Shown: positions 10,380 to 21,439 of the stretch, in pieces
How the letters are laid out: every line of letters starts with the position of its first letter
Numbering within the stretch: position 1 is the stretch's first letter
Assembly (NCBI GenBank): GCA_963662155.1
Contig: OY759262.1
Location: 11,511,000 to 11,574,999, forward strand
Source: Lamellibrachia columna
Taxonomy: Eukaryota > Annelida > Polychaeta > Sabellida > Siboglinidae
DNA length: 64,000 nt
Direction of reading: 5' to 3'
Translations under genes and position numbers: made by a program
Notes under the pieces: model-generated
Told to the model about the DNA's origin: nothing
What the model saw: only the letters and a program-made list of their open reading frames with translations
Database searches by the model: none

Positions 10380-12153
10380 GTCGGTCAGGGTCTACTGTCT
10401 TCTCATCAGGAAGGCAGGGCAGCTTCCACCTAGTTGTTGTTTCTGGTTGGGGACACAGTCGAAGATCCACCTGATTCACAGTTCGCAATTCTCCAAACCC
10501 ATCAGCTGTTTCGATCACGTACACGTCGTTCTTTCCCTTTCTCGCAACAACTTTGTATACTTTTCCTTCCCAAACATCTTGGATTTTGTTACGACCTCGA
10601 ATGTCACGTTTTCTACGGTACACTCGTTGTCCAAACGACAAGGGAAGATCATGTGCCTTGCGGTCGTAGTGTTTCTTACGACTATCAGCTTCGTGTACCA
10701 GCTGTCTTCGTGCAAGTTGATAGGCTTCTTGCAATCGTTGTTGGTGACGGGAAACCCAGTCACTTGGTTCCACCTCCTGTTCTCCTGTACCCAGCAGTAG
10801 GTCGATTGGTTGTCTAGAATCTCTGCCAAACATCAGGTAGAATGGTGCGTATCCCGTGCTGGAATGTGGAGTCAGATTGTAGGCGTTGACCACTTCGTGT
10901 ACATGCTCAGCCCACCTTCTCTTCTTCTTCTCCGATAATGTTCTCAGTAGATCATGCAGTGTCCGGTTAAACTGCTCGCATTGGCCATTTCCAGCTGGGT
11001 GGTAGGGAGTAGTATGAGAACGCTGAATTCCATATAGTTTGCAAAGTTCACTTATTAGCACTGAATCGAAGTTGCGCCCATTGTCGCTGTGTATCCTCTG
11101 CGGAATACCGTAAGGTTCAAACCATTGTGTAACCAGTGCCTTGGCTACTGTCTCTGCTTTCTGGTTTCGGGTTACCACTGCAACTGTGAACTTTGTAAAG
11201 ACATCGGTGGTTATGAGTACATTTTCCCGACCATCTGATGAGGGCTCTAATACTGTGTAATCGATGGCGACCACCTCTAGGGGTCGTGTAGAAATGAGCC
11301 TGCCCAGTGGTGTTCTCGTTTTCTTTGCGGGAAATTTACCAAGCGTACAACGCTCACACAGATTAATCCATGTTTGTACATCTTTGTGTAACGTCGGCCA
11401 GTAGCAGCGTGCTCTCACCAGTTTCTCTGTTTTCTCCACTCCTTGGTGACCTTGTTTGTTGTGCAAACTTTCTAGTACGCTATCTTGCAAACATCTTGGC
11501 AGCAACAATTGATCAATTTCGCCAACTTTAGAGTCTAGCACGCGCCGGTAGAGAACTCCATTTGTTTCCACAATGTGATCCCATTGGCGTACCAACTGGA
11601 TCACATTTGCTGTCTCAGATGATTTCTCGTCCATCGTCGGGCGTCTTCCTATCTTCCGGTAATAGATGAGTCTACCAATGGTGGAATCAGCAGCCTGTAA
11701 TTCTCCCATTGCCTCTTTCGGCAGTCCTGGCAATGTTGTTGTCGCCTGTTCTGCGGGATCTGTATTTACCTTGCATTCACAACACTTAGCAATCTCGCGA
11801 TTGGCGGATTCCTCCATCACCACTACCCTCAGATTCACTGGCAAGTGAGACGTCTGTGTGACCATTGCAAGGCTAGCTTTGACAGTGGGGATGTTGATGC
11901 TTGCCTTGTTGCATTCACTAAGGCGTGACAATCCGTCAGCATTAGCATTACAGCGACCAGGGCGGTACCGTATGTCGAAGTTGAATGGTGCCAAAGGCGC
12001 AGCCCATCTTTGCTCAACAGCTGTCAGCTTTACTTTCTTGTTCAGGTACGTCAGTGGATTGTTGTCCGTATAAACAGTGAATGTTCCACCAAGCAGGTAA
12101 TCACAGAACTTTTCGGTCACAGCCCATTTTAAGGCTAGTGTCTCCAATCTCAT
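10330..12153 (-). CDS. pol: Ty3/gypsy RNase H (C-terminal part) and integrase
   Basis: Minus strand, 607 residues. It begins inside RNase H (FTVYTDNNPLTYLN), then the integrase zinc-binding HHCC region (HNKQGHQGVEKTEKL ... CERCTLGK). The catalytic core carries the DDE triad: AIDYTV, then RIHSDNGRNFDS, then the NGQCEQFNRTL helix. A GPY/F-like C-terminal part follows. This is the best preserved part of the element. The last ~17 residues overlap the start of the neighbouring transposase in another frame, so the native C-terminus may have been replaced by a junction. Confidence 0.85.
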   Translation of the reverse strand: MRLETLALKWAVTEKFCDYLLGGTFTVYTDNNPLTYLNKKVKLTAVEQRWAAPLAPFNFDIRYRPGRCNANADGLSRLSECNKASINIPTVKASLAMVTQTSHLPVNLRVVVMEESANREIAKCCECKVNTDPAEQATTTLPGLPKEAMGELQAADSTIGRLIYYRKIGRRPTMDEKSSETANVIQLVRQWDHIVETNGVLYRRVLDSKVGEIDQLLLPRCLQDSVLESLHNKQGHQGVEKTEKLVRARCYWPTLHKDVQTWINLCERCTLGKFPAKKTRTPLGRLISTRPLEVVAIDYTVLEPSSDGRENVLITTDVFTKFTVAVVTRNQKAETVAKALVTQWFEPYGIPQRIHSDNGRNFDSVLISELCKLYGIQRSHTTPYHPAGNGQCEQFNRTLHDLLRTLSEKKKRRWAEHVHEVVNAYNLTPHSSTGYAPFYLMFGRDSRQPIDLLLGTGEQEVEPSDWVSRHQQRLQEAYQLARRQLVHEADSRKKHYDRKAHDLPLSFGQRVYRRKRDIRGRNKIQDVWEGKVYKVVARKGKNDVYVIETADGFGELRTVNQVDLRLCPQPETTTRWKLPCLPDEKTVDPDRHEELSDDERLQWRTGF

Positions 12154-12998
12154 TGCAGAGTAGTTGACATCATTCTTCCAGCACCAAGTAAACTACGACT
12201 AGCATATGCTAACACATGCAGTTTTCCATCTTGCATCTGGCTTAGGACAGCTCCCAGCCCCTTGTCACATGCATCTGTCTCAACAATGAATGGCAGATTA
12301 TAGTCGGCGAATCCTAGTACTGGTGTTGTCGTCAATGCAGTCTTTAAAGCATTGAATGCTGTTTCGCATTCGTCAGTCCAACATTTCTCTAAGTCGTACA
12401 TTTTGCTGGTTCTTCGCTTCCCTTTTCCCGCCTTGCAAGCATCGGTTACCACTCGGTGTAGTGGACTCGCGATTTGCGTGAAATTAGGTACGTATCTTCG
12501 GTAGAAGGAAGCAAAGCCAAGGAATGATCGTAAGTCCTTGAGAGTTTTCGGGACAGGCCACTTCTCGACGACTGCTATCTTGGACGGATCCGTTGCTACT
12601 CCGTCAGCACCGATCAGGTGACCTAAGTACAGCACTTCCTTCTTAAAGGAGTTGCACTTCTTCAGCTCCAGTTTCAATCCGAACTGTCGTAACTTGGTGA
12701 ATACTGCATCCAACCTCTTCAGGTGTTCTTCGATACTCTTTGAGAAGATGACAATGTCATCTAAGTAGACCAATAATATTTCAAACATCTCAGCACTGAA
12801 AGCCATTTGCATGAGGCGCTGGAACGTTGCAGCGGCATTGCATAAGCCGTATGGCATTCGGGTGAATTCATTTAGACCGAATGGTGTTGTAAATGCCGTT
12901 TTGTGCTGGTCATCTGGTTCCATCTGCACCTGGTTATACGCTAATTGTAGATACAGTGTTGTAAAATACTGTGCACCTGTCAGGATTTCAAGGAACAC
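12150..12998 (-). pseudogene. pol: Ty3/gypsy reverse transcriptase, N-terminus deleted
   Basis: Minus strand, 282 residues. It contains TAFTTPFGLNEFTRMPYGL, the YLDD catalytic box and FLGFASFYRRYVPNF, then the RNase H start VETDACDKGLGAVL. The first ~70-100 residues of the domain (fingers) are missing. In motif A the catalytic aspartate position reads tyrosine (FTTLYLQ), so one of three catalytic acids is lost. It ends by shifting into the next frame at 12150. Confidence 0.85.
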
Positions 12999-14115
12999 CT
13001 GAAGAGGTGTAGGCTTGCTAAGATGTCCTGAACATCTACTTCTGCAGTCGGTGTAACTTTGTCTTCCATTGGCGTGCTGATGGTAATTGCATTTGCTGAG
13101 ACCTCCACTCTCATCTCTTGGTAAGGCGTAGCAGGTCGTAACAGCCCAATCCGTGTCCGTGGTTGCAGTTCGACATCGACGTTTGACCCATTGACAACCT
13201 TCACGTAGAAATACGATCCTTCGACCAACGTATTAACTACTACCAGATTTCCTGGTATAGGTGTCAACAAAGGTTCGACCAGCATGGAGTCCATACTCCC
13301 GCGTCCTCTTGCTTTAACGTTCACGTACGAATTGGCTGGTACTCTAATTGGACAATGACCTGCTACCCTGGCAAAGCTGACTGCTTCTCTTGTTGGCCTG
13401 TAGGCCTCAGTTTTCATGCCGTTTAGCATGTTCTTCAAAACTGGCACCTGCATCAGAACATTTGTTCCCAGAAGACCATTTACTTCCTGGCTTGCAAGGT
13501 CTGTTGAGTCCTTTACTATAAGTACCCCTCTCTTCGGAACATGTATGCCGCAAACTTCCATATCTATCTCGATATATCCTGTGTAAGGTATTTCAATTCC
13601 ATTTGCTGCTCTGACGACCAACCAACTCTTGGGATCCATCACATCGGCAGCCAATGTTTTCAAATGTTCTTTGAAGAAACTTTCAGTGACAGTTGTCACT
13701 TGACTGCCGGTGTCCATCAGACATACCACTGGAATGCCTCCCATCTTCACTTCTAGTGTTGGTGCATGACCAACCAGACATTCTAAGCTGTCATTGTCAG
13801 ATCTTACAGAACCAGTCACTCCCTTCTCCACCACTCGGCCCGTAGTAGTGGAGCAACCTAGTTTGACGTCTGCTGACCACATCTCACCTTCACCTGTGCG
13901 TCCTTGAATGCGGAACATTCTCTTTGATGGTGACCCAGCTTTCCACAGAAGTAGCAAGTCCCTATCCCCTTGCCGTCTCCAGCAGAGCGACAGTCTCTGG
14001 CCATATGTCCAGGTTTCCGACATTTGAAGCATATTCCTGCGCTGCGCATCCGGCTCGATGGACCTCTCTGTGTTCCACTAGCTAGCTGACGTAGCTCCTC
14101 TTGGTTCTTAGCCAA
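12980..14115 (-). pseudogene. Ty3/gypsy nucleocapsid and aspartic protease region
   Basis: Minus strand: the two zinc knuckles at 13858-14115, then an overlapping frame (14032-12980) containing VVCLMDTGSQVTTV, the DTG active site of a retropepsin, and later LLGTNVLM, a flap/C-terminal signature of the family. The frame then stops at the deletion near 13000, just before reverse transcriptase. The segment normally linking protease to the finger domain of reverse transcriptase is absent. Confidence 0.8.
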
Positions 14116-14772
14116 CTCTTGCTGTTGGTGTGCAATTCCTTCGATGAGGCTGTTTGGCCATCATCTCTGTGAGCATCTTCACCACTTGATCGCTGTGAGG
14201 TTGCTGCGGCAGAGATTGCATCGATTTCGCGTCTACTATCTGCGAAGAAGTCCGTACTTTCTTCTTGGTTTCCATCTCTGTTGACCACTGTATCGCTGTC
14301 TCCCTGCAGGCGATGAATGTACTCTCAGGCTCATGTGCCACCTGCTTCTTCAGTTCCCATCTCAGATATGGCTCGCGCACATTTTCAATCAGCTGATCTC
14401 TGAGCATTGTGTCTCGGTCGATCACATGATCTGGGGACGCGTTTTCGAGTCGGTCTATCAGTTGAACGAGCTGGTGAGAATACTCTGTGATGGTTTCACC
14501 CTCCATCTGTTTCCTTTCGTAGAAATTTCTTAGCAACTAGGAAGCACTTGCCCGTTCGCCAAACCTTGCGCACTTATCATGGCATGTGCATCCTCTACCC
14601 ACTCAGTGACTGTTTCTGCTCCCGACCCCGAGAAGTTTCGGAGTCGTCGCTCACGCTGTACAACCAACGTCACTGGTGCTGAGGCACTCTCTTTTTGCTC
14701 CAGCAAATTTTTCAGTTGCTGACGCATCGTTTCTAGCTCATCGCGCACTTCTTCGATATCCTCCTGGTCCAT
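14108..14772 (-). pseudogene. gag: Ty3/gypsy gag, frameshifted
   Basis: The minus-strand start MDQEDIEEVRDELETMRQQL at 14772 is a coiled-coil, followed after a frame break near 14535 by YERKQMEGETITEYSHQLVQ, a typical capsid-like helix of gypsy Gag. The nucleocapsid follows in the next frame (13858-14115) with two CCHC zinc knuckles, CFKCRKPGHMARDC and CYFCGKLGHHQREC. Two frame breaks make it non-functional as written. Confidence 0.8.
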
Positions 14773-14858
14773 ACTTTTTAACCTGGGTGGCCAGTCGTCT
14801 TATCAAATTTACTTAAAATTTCGGTCATGCCTATAATTTTTTGAGTTAAAAAGGTCTA

Positions 14859-14875
14859 TCCCGCTTCTGACACCA
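14859..14875 (-). other. Primer-binding site (tRNA-Leu type) of the gypsy element
   Basis: The + strand TCCCGCTTCTGACACCA matches a tRNA-Leu 3' end including CCA at all but one position that I recall. The minus strand therefore offers its complement, four bases inside the 5' LTR edge (TGTAGGCTG at 14880). Confidence 0.75.
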
Positions 14876-14879
14876 TAAA

Positions 14880-15400
14880 TGTAGGCTGTGGGTGGTAAGC
14901 TTATGCCTAAATTAAGAATAGACCACTGTAAGGCAAATTTGAAGATAAAATTGCGTTTATTACAGTTTAACTACTAAAATTATACAAAACCAAGTTTCTC
15001 AGTCCTTGCACAATTTGCACTACTGATCTAACTTCGGTACCTCATCAAAGTATAAAATGTCAACCGAAAGTTCAAAATACAACCAAAAGCAAGAGTGTTA
15101 AGAATAACAATAAAAGGTGAAAGAACAGATGACATTAAACACAATAATAAAGACGACCCAAAAGACGACTCAAAATAAGACTTAAAAGACGTCTTAAAAG
15201 ACGACTTAAAAGACGACTGGCCACAATCAGGAGTGGGCCAGGACTTGCGTTCGCCTGTACAAATACAAAACCGAACAAGTAAGCTATTTGCATATCATAG
15301 TGTCCAGTGTAAAATGATACATCAACATCTGTTAAATACCATAGTTCCAACACATTGGTGTTGTTCACAATATTGTCTGTAAAATACATGTTATCTTATT
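14880..15400 (-). repeat. 5' LTR of the gypsy element (outer edge uncertain)
   Basis: Begins with TGTAGG at 14880 on the + strand, i.e. ends ...CCTACA on the element strand. It contains a minus-strand AATAAA near 14970 and a patch of imperfect TTAAAAGACG direct repeats at about 15145-15220. The distal border is an estimate. Confidence 0.55.
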
Positions 15401-16080
15401 CAGTACTAATATATAATCATACTTGTAGGTATTAATGTAATACTAGTACTCTACATGTCAAACACCCTTAATATAATAAATTCAACAGTCAACAATGTTG
15501 TCAATTTCACACGTGCATGCCCTGACTAGCCTAGCTGTCATTCCTCTGTTGTTTACAAGCAAGTCTTGGACACTGCTCAACGTACAGGTCTCTGGGGAAT
15601 ACTCAAGATCAGCCCTCTCCCAGCCACCTCCTAGAGCAATTAATCAATGTAACTTCAAAGGGAGAGAGGGTACCAGACTGATCCTGGCTTAACTGTAGGG
15701 ACAGTTACATAATACCTATATACATGCACAATTTATGCTTGCACCATGTCTATCACATCTTATAACATATTAACTATAACAGTAGCACCACTAAACATGA
15801 TCAAAACTTAACTTTCTAAAGGGATCTGTACATTTACAAGCTACTGACTGCAAGTGGTCAAAATCTCATTAAGCCCTATTGGGCATTCTTCCCTAAGGTC
15901 CAACGACCACTTATTCCTGATCTTCCACACATTAGTAATCAAAGTCACCACTAAGTAATTATAACTGATAAAGTAAATGCCTTGACATAAACAGATGGAC
16001 AATTCTCTATCACACAGTATGATACAATTATAATTTGAAAACATTGCTTAATAAGGTAGAAAACATCATTTAGGGACTTA
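15401..16080. other. No recognisable feature
   Basis: Contains only short ORFs without recognisable motifs (for example 15495-15692). Nothing else seen. Confidence 0.45.
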
Positions 16081-16081
16081 C

Positions 16082-16340
16082 CAAAACAGAGTTGTCATTA
16101 ACTGTAGAATCACGCCTGGCCCACTGGGGCAGGGCCCCTTCCACTGACCACACGTGACCCCTGTCTCTATGGTAAAATTTATGTTTAAACAACTGAATTA
16201 TTAGTAATAAGACCAACTACCTACACAGTAAATACAATTAATTACAGGACAAATAATCATAGCAATAATAGTTCACTAACTATATTCTCTAAATTACATT
16301 ACATTACCCTGGGTGCTGCCATCATGTGGTGGGTAATTAA
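16082..16340. mobile_element. Partial second copy of the TTAA-type MITE
   Basis: Similar over its length to 8868-9125: shared blocks CCTGGCCCACTGGG, CTGACCACACGTGACC and the terminal CCTGGGTGCTGCCAT. The TGTAACCGG ends are not present here, so the copy is truncated or diverged. Confidence 0.7.
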
Positions 16341-16927
16341 ACTAATCGAACCGACAAGTGACTATGTCACATGCAGTCACCAAAAAATCCTCAATTAATG
16401 AATTATTGCTCACGATCACACAATAGACAAAATTTGACAACAACCAAAGACAAAGTCAAAGACTTAAATTTTCAACAAATTTTACAATACAAATTAGGCT
16501 TAAATGTCATTCGTGGCATATTATTTGCTATTACACAGACCTCAGTTCTGGAACAGTCTTAATAAGGTGTCAATAAAGAACAAATTGCAATCAACTGTAT
16601 TTAAGCGGCAAGCCGTTAATCCATTTATCCGTTGATGGGTTCAGCCTACTGTTACGTTTCCAATTGGTGACAATGTTAACGTTTTGCACGATTATAAGAA
16701 AACGGGACCATCAAAAATGCTGAAACTTCTTTCCTGCCGTTGTCATCATCTCGATGACAATCTGGTCGAGTTTTGTCAAAATCACATGTTTCTAACTCTT
16801 TTAAAACGGCTGAACGCGCCATGCCCGTCAATATTTACCAATTTCTGCATAAATTACTACGCACACATGCCTAGTGCCAAAAATCCTTCCGCCTATTTAA
16901 ATCATCTAAAAATCCACGGTTACATAC
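16341..16927. other. Unclassified interspersed repeat remnant
   Basis: An ORF at 16684-16950 (+) has no recognised domain. A segment at about 16835-16890 (TTACCAATTTCTGCATAAAT) recurs at about 30750-30805, so the region is repeat-derived. A hairpin follows immediately. Confidence 0.45.
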
Positions 16928-16980
16928 CAGGAAGTCTAACTGAGGCATGATCCCTAATGGGATCAGTTAGACTTCCTGGT
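16928..16980. repeat. Perfect 18-bp inverted repeat (hairpin)
   Basis: Arms ACCAGGAAGTCTAACTGA (16928-16945) and its exact reverse complement (16963-16980), with a 17-base loop. Confidence 0.9.
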
Positions 16981-16994
16981 GTGTTACACGAATG

Positions 16995-17087
16995 TAGGGC
17001 ACGGTAATTTTGTGTTATTTTCAAATAATATATATATATATATATATATAATATTATTTGAAAATAACACAAAATTACCGTGCCCTA
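16995..17087. repeat. 37-bp-arm perfect palindrome around a TA core
   Basis: Arms at 16995-17031 and 17051-17087 are exact reverse complements, containing CACGGTAATTTTGTG and TTTTCAAATAATAT. The ~19-base centre is (TA)n, so the whole could fold as a cruciform or long hairpin of more than 40 bp. A further (TA)n run follows to 17101. Confidence 0.92.
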
Positions 17088-17101
17088 TATATATATATAT
17101 A

Positions 17102-17553
17102 TTGTGAATGTTTCAGGGCAAGTCGTCACCACAGGCTCTCTCCGAATCCAAATTCGTTAGGTACCAAAAGCGAGCATAGAAATTTCCGCTGTGCTCCAGG
17201 CTTATAGCGTGGGTGATCAACAACTCTCGTCCATGTCATATATTTATGTTACGTGCGCATGAACTGTGTGCATAACATATTTATAAAGTATTATGTTAAC
17301 ACAACACATGATGATACAATAAATAGTGGTTACTATGGGAAACGTATTGATTAGTAAAGGTCAACAACCACGGTGAAAAGTGCACAAAAGTTCAACCTTT
17401 TGTTGTAGATCTAGCTACTCTATTAACCAAGCAATAGTGCAATATATAGCCTATATCTGTTATCAGTTGCCAGGATAACAAATGCTGCAGTAACAACACC
17501 GGTCGGTCTGAGCATCGTGAACGATCTGTAGACAAAGCAGCAAAAGAGAGAAG
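17102..17553. promoter_or_regulatory. 5' flank of the YWTD-WSC gene
   Basis: About 450 bp between the palindrome and the start codon. A TATA-like GCAATATATAGCC lies about 110 bp upstream of the ATG (near 17440). The transcription start cannot be placed. The call is inferred from position only. Confidence 0.3.
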
Positions 17554-17644
17554 ATGTTCTTGCTGATGTCCCGTCCCTCGCCTCACTGGTGTGCATTGCT
17601 TATCACGATGTTCTGCGCCTACGCAAGTTTAACCTATGCAGAAG
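17554..17644 (+). CDS. YWTD-WSC secreted protein, exon 1 (signal peptide)
   Basis: The ATG at 17554 (context AGAAGATGT) opens a 30-residue segment with a short basic N-region and a hydrophobic core (CALLITMFCAYASLTYA), a typical signal peptide with cleavage plausible after Ala29. A GAAG|GTATGG donor closes it in phase 1. Exon 2 at 37386 starts in the matching phase. The whole ten-exon model sums to 1635 coding bases, 544 residues plus stop, with every phase matching, which is strong internal support. Overall protein: signal peptide; six-bladed YWTD propeller (about residues 35-390) interrupted by a WSC domain (about 113-205); cysteine-rich C-terminal domain; no membrane span. It is likely an extracellular carbohydrate- or ligand-binding protein. 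The family does not fix a function. Confidence 0.8.
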
Positions 17645-19008
17645 GTATGGCTATTGCATAATTTTGTACGGAAAAAGGATGCACAATAATGGCTCATATT
17701 CACAATTTTGCCACAACTAGTCAAAACAGAGGGTGAAAATACATATATCAAGCTATCCAGTTGTATCATATGGGATAAAAAGATGTAACAACGTAATTAA
17801 AAAGAATTGGCAACTCCACGCGTTAGTTCGACTGTATAAAAGGAGTTTTTAAAGTCAGTCATGGTGTTACTGGTTCGTGCATATTAATTTTATTGAGGGT
17901 GGGGTAAAATTCTCAAAACCAACAAATGTATTAATAATTTTGTCCACCTTTTGATTAGAACCTGTTTGACAATGACAAAACATAAGCTGGTGTCTTTGGT
18001 ATGTGACATTTTTTTTTTAACAAACGTTGAAGAAAAAAGTGTAAAAATCAATTTTGTTTCCTGCGTGGTCGTGTTGTGACATTTAACCCCAGTTTGGTGT
18101 TAGATATCACAGCACCCGGACAAAAACACAGTGTATGTCTTCGAAGTTGGATTCACACGCGGACTGTATATGTCACAAAGTCTGAGTCAAAAGCCAGTCT
18201 TGTGACAAAGCCAGTTTTATGAGACACCCTGAAAAAGACTTAGGCTGTTACCATTGGATAATGGCGGCGGGAACAATTTTGTACTGCAATGGAACCAATA
18301 ACGCTTTGCGTGACAGGACTTCCGCAGCAAATGACGTAATAGTGTTGCCAGCCAGGGTGATCACGTGGCGTTTGAAATGTAAACCCGTAGAGATATCAGT
18401 GACTTTTTTAACATTACAACAATTGGGGAAAACAAACCGTTAAAACTAAAACTTCCAGTATGTTCATATTCTTAGTTTTCCATTCATGTGTAGATGTTTT
18501 GACGTCAACAACTTCAAACATTTAAAAATTTTTGAAGCAGGTTTTTCAAAGTCGAAACCCCAAAACACCCAGAACGTCTGACTATAGTAATCACATATCT
18601 ATAACCAATGCATTGTTTATTTTCTGTTTCTTTATTTCACTGTTTTCGTTTGTATGTTATGTGGAACACGTGTGGTATCCATATTGTAAAATGAGTAATT
18701 ACTGCTGTCTCTTTGTTCCGTTTTTTTTTCTAGTTTAATGTGCTTAACTTATATATGTGCATAGGGTAAACCTAGGAGGGTTGTCACGCTTTTTACTCTT
18801 TTCCTGTTTTCTTATTTGTAATAACAGTTCCCGAAGTTCTGTTGGCACTAAGCTTAACTGTAATATACACTGTATATATGGAAATTAATTATATCGGGGT
18901 AGCAAAATGTATTCAAAATAATTATGAAACTTGATATAAGTACATACTACAACTATAATTATTTCTAAGGCATAAATTTAACACTCTTGTTTATGTATCG
19001 CAACACGA
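17645..19008. other. Intron 1, first part, no feature seen
   Basis: AT-rich intron. ORFs at 18219-18443 and 18532-18738 lack recognisable motifs. The intron as a whole is about 19.7 kb and is filled with repeats further on. Confidence 0.5.
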
Positions 19009-19288
19009 TGTAACTTCACTGTTACCGGTCTCTCATAACCGTCTCACGTCAGGACCTTCCACCTACTTCATTCAGCAGTCAGCCCTGACGTGATTTCGAA
19101 TAGAGACAACTAATACACGTTGGTGTATTCTACAGGTTCGACCTACAGCGTAGGCTTTTATTGTTGTACGTTACATCAATCGGTTATAGCGCTAATAACA
19201 TACGTATACAAGTTCTCTCTCGAGGGTTGAAGATCACTTCCCTTCGTATCGGAAGATGAGATATGTAGTAGGCTCTCTCGGCTCTCTC

Positions 19289-19321
<33 letters not shown>

Positions 19322-20153
19322 CCCCCCCCCCCCGTAGTAAGCAAGCTGGCCTCTACTTATAGTGGAGTTGGAAACATGGGCATGCTTCCTATCACGTACG
19401 CCAGTCACGCTCTTCACGTAGACCCTTCTGCATTGAAATGTCTAAATAAAATAAATGGTGTGCACCTCCATTGTCGGAGAAGCTAAGTTGGGAATGTGTG
19501 GCACCCGTAACTCAACTCTCATCTATAGGTATGATATCGTGTAGACATTATGCAAATATTCCTCTTGATCAATCAATATTGGTCAATGCAATATTAATCA
19601 CCTTTCCCCGTTTCGACAAACGCCTCTGCTTGTCTATCGGCGAGTGTTCAATAGAACATTGAGACTCAGCATGAATCAGCGATCAGGGTTGAAAAAAATC
19701 ATGATTACAATTTTTTGTATCGGATTTTTTTAACATTTAAATAAGATTTTTTATTTATTTTTTTTTTTTTTAAATCTTGTATACACAATGTCATAACATA
19801 TTTTACTATCAGGCTATCTGGTGTCAATACAGCTACACAAGTGTGCGCACTTTGTGCTTTTGTTTTAAAAAACACACAAAACTTTGTTGATCTCGATGCT
19901 TGTAAACAACTATTTGTGTTAAATTCATATAAACCAGCGATTAAACAACCAGAAGTAAAAAAAATCATAAATCAATGATTTTTTTAGCGATTTAAATCAT
20001 GATTTAAATCAAACAACCATGTCAGCGATACATCCCTTATTGACATGTCTACATAAAATAGCTAAAAGGTGTGCACTTCTGTTAGTATTCATATATTACT
20101 CTGCAGTATTCATATTACTCTGTTTTTCATATATACACGGTATGCTCTTTACA
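19009..20153 (-). mobile_element. Solo LTR related to the element in exon 2
   Basis: Reverse-complement relative of the 662-bp LTR at 37408/40847. It runs from TGTAACTTCACTG to GCTCTTTACA and is flanked by the 4-base direct repeat ACGA on both sides. Shared blocks include CACGTCAGGACCTTCC, TTCGACCTACAGCGTAGGC and CATTGTCGGAGAAGCTAAG. It is longer than 662 bp because of a (CT)n/(C)n tract at about 19287-19334 and a nested hAT-like MITE. No internal region is left, as expected from LTR-LTR recombination. Confidence 0.85.
19684..20021. mobile_element. hAT-like MITE inside the solo LTR
   Basis: 338 bp flanked by an 8-base duplication TCAGCGAT (19676-19683 and 20022-20029). The ends are CAGGGTTG and the reverse complement CATGGTTG, each followed by AT-rich ATCATGATT-like inverted repeats. 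The 8-bp duplication and CAGGG ends are typical of hAT elements. The same site is uninterrupted in the LTRs at 37.5 and 40.9 kb. Confidence 0.85.
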
Positions 20154-21090
20154 ACGAGACCAAGATCACTAGAGACCTGGACGAGATCCCCAAAACAGGC
20201 TGAGATCACTAGGGCCGAAATCCCGAATGGGCCGATATTGTCACAGCGTGTGGGTTGGCTGTCACAGCGTGTGGGTTGGTTGTCACAGCGTATTGGTTGG
20301 CTGTCACAGAACATGAAGTTGCTTAGATATACCTGCCAATCCTTCCGTCATTTTCCGGAAGTCTTCCGGATTTATATGTAACTCCCGTCCTACCGGAAAA
20401 CAAGGAAATCTTCCGGATTGTAGGTTGTAAAAAAGTAAATTTAGAATTGTAGGACACTTTAGCCGGGAGTTCCCTTCGCTCTCGTTTAATCACAGGACCG
20501 CATTTAACGATCAGCGCACCACAAAAAATGCGCGCATGTTGCACTGCCATCTAGCGAATGCAGTGTACGATAGCCTCCATTACCCAGACCGATCAAACAT
20601 ACAATTACCATAAGTACAAGGTGTGTAATTGTTGCTTCTTTGTTTATATGTAATGTACCTAAAGTGACTCATATTTTTGTAATAGTTTAGCTGATATTAA
20701 AAAACAAACATCTGTTCAAGCGATATTAATGTCATAATGAATAATGAAACCATGCCCACGCAAGGGCCAGCAATTAAGAGCAAGGGTAACCCCCCTCCTC
20801 CCCCGGCCCCGGTATCAATATGCTGATCAGGGTCAAATGTGTTATGCTTAATAGAATGTGCACAGGAGATGGATATTCTAAACCATTAACAGTTATTTCA
20901 TCGAAATACTTACGATTAGTACTGCCACCTGGCGTTCAGTGTTGTATTATATTAAAAACTTGTCTCATAAACCTTTTTGTTCAAAAAAGTAAACTTTTGT
21001 CGTACGTTTATACCCCCAGTGACCGGTAACGCGATAATCCATGTACATTTAGCAAATTTTACATCATTGTTGTTAACTATACTGTATTAA
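20154..21090. other. Intron sequence with short tandem repeat and TTCCGGA cluster
   Basis: A ~21-bp unit (GTCACAGCGTGTGGGTTGGC) is repeated 3-4 times at about 20241-20308. Several TTCCGGA motifs (ETS-like core) cluster at 20350-20420. No gene recognised. Confidence 0.5.
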
Positions 21091-21092
21091 TG

Positions 21093-21285
21093 CTGGACTT
21101 GTTTTAAATATGAGATTGAGGGCATTATTGAGAAATTTGTTCCATTAAGAAAACAAGGGAAAAGGTCCAGGAAGAAACACCTGTCAAAACAGGCTACTAG
21201 AAAAATTGCTCACAAACATATGCTGTGGAGGATATATAAACACATTAGAAATGTAGAAGACTACACAAACTACAAAGAGGCACAG
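21093..21285 (+). mobile_element. CR1-like LINE fragment (linker before reverse transcriptase)
   Basis: The + strand reads IIEKFVPLRKQGKRSRKKH then LSKQATRKIAHKHMLW, homologous to the minus-strand segment at 32894-33121 of the large CR1 copy. It breaks off at about 21285. The next part of the same kind of element resumes at about 26290, so both may be halves of one insertion. Confidence 0.75.
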
Positions 21286-21439
21286 CCCCCTGCTGGCTCA
21301 ACGCGCCACCTGTGTCGCTGCCTGATTGCCACTTGTGGCAGCATCCGTAATTATTAATTGCGGTACCCAGGACCAGCTGTGTCATTAGATATCATGAACT
21401 ACCATTAAACCATAACTAAACATTAACGTACGGTCACCT

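Larger units (their letters stand above)
10330..15400 (-). mobile_element. Ty3/gypsy LTR retrotransposon, decayed, 3' end missing
   Basis: In minus-strand order: a 5' LTR whose inner edge is at 14880, a primer-binding site at 14859-14875, gag, a protease, reverse transcriptase, RNase H and integrase. The primer-binding site is the complement of a tRNA-Leu 3' end (TCCCGCTTCTGACACCA on the + strand). The LTR's inner edge carries the expected TG/CA dinucleotide and a poly(A)-type AATAAA sits inside it near 14970. No 3' LTR follows integrase: the transposase gene starts there instead. The outer LTR edge cannot be fixed without a second copy; about 15400 is a guess. Frame breaks at 14535, 14110, 13000 and 12150 show it is inactive. 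Confidence 0.85.
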
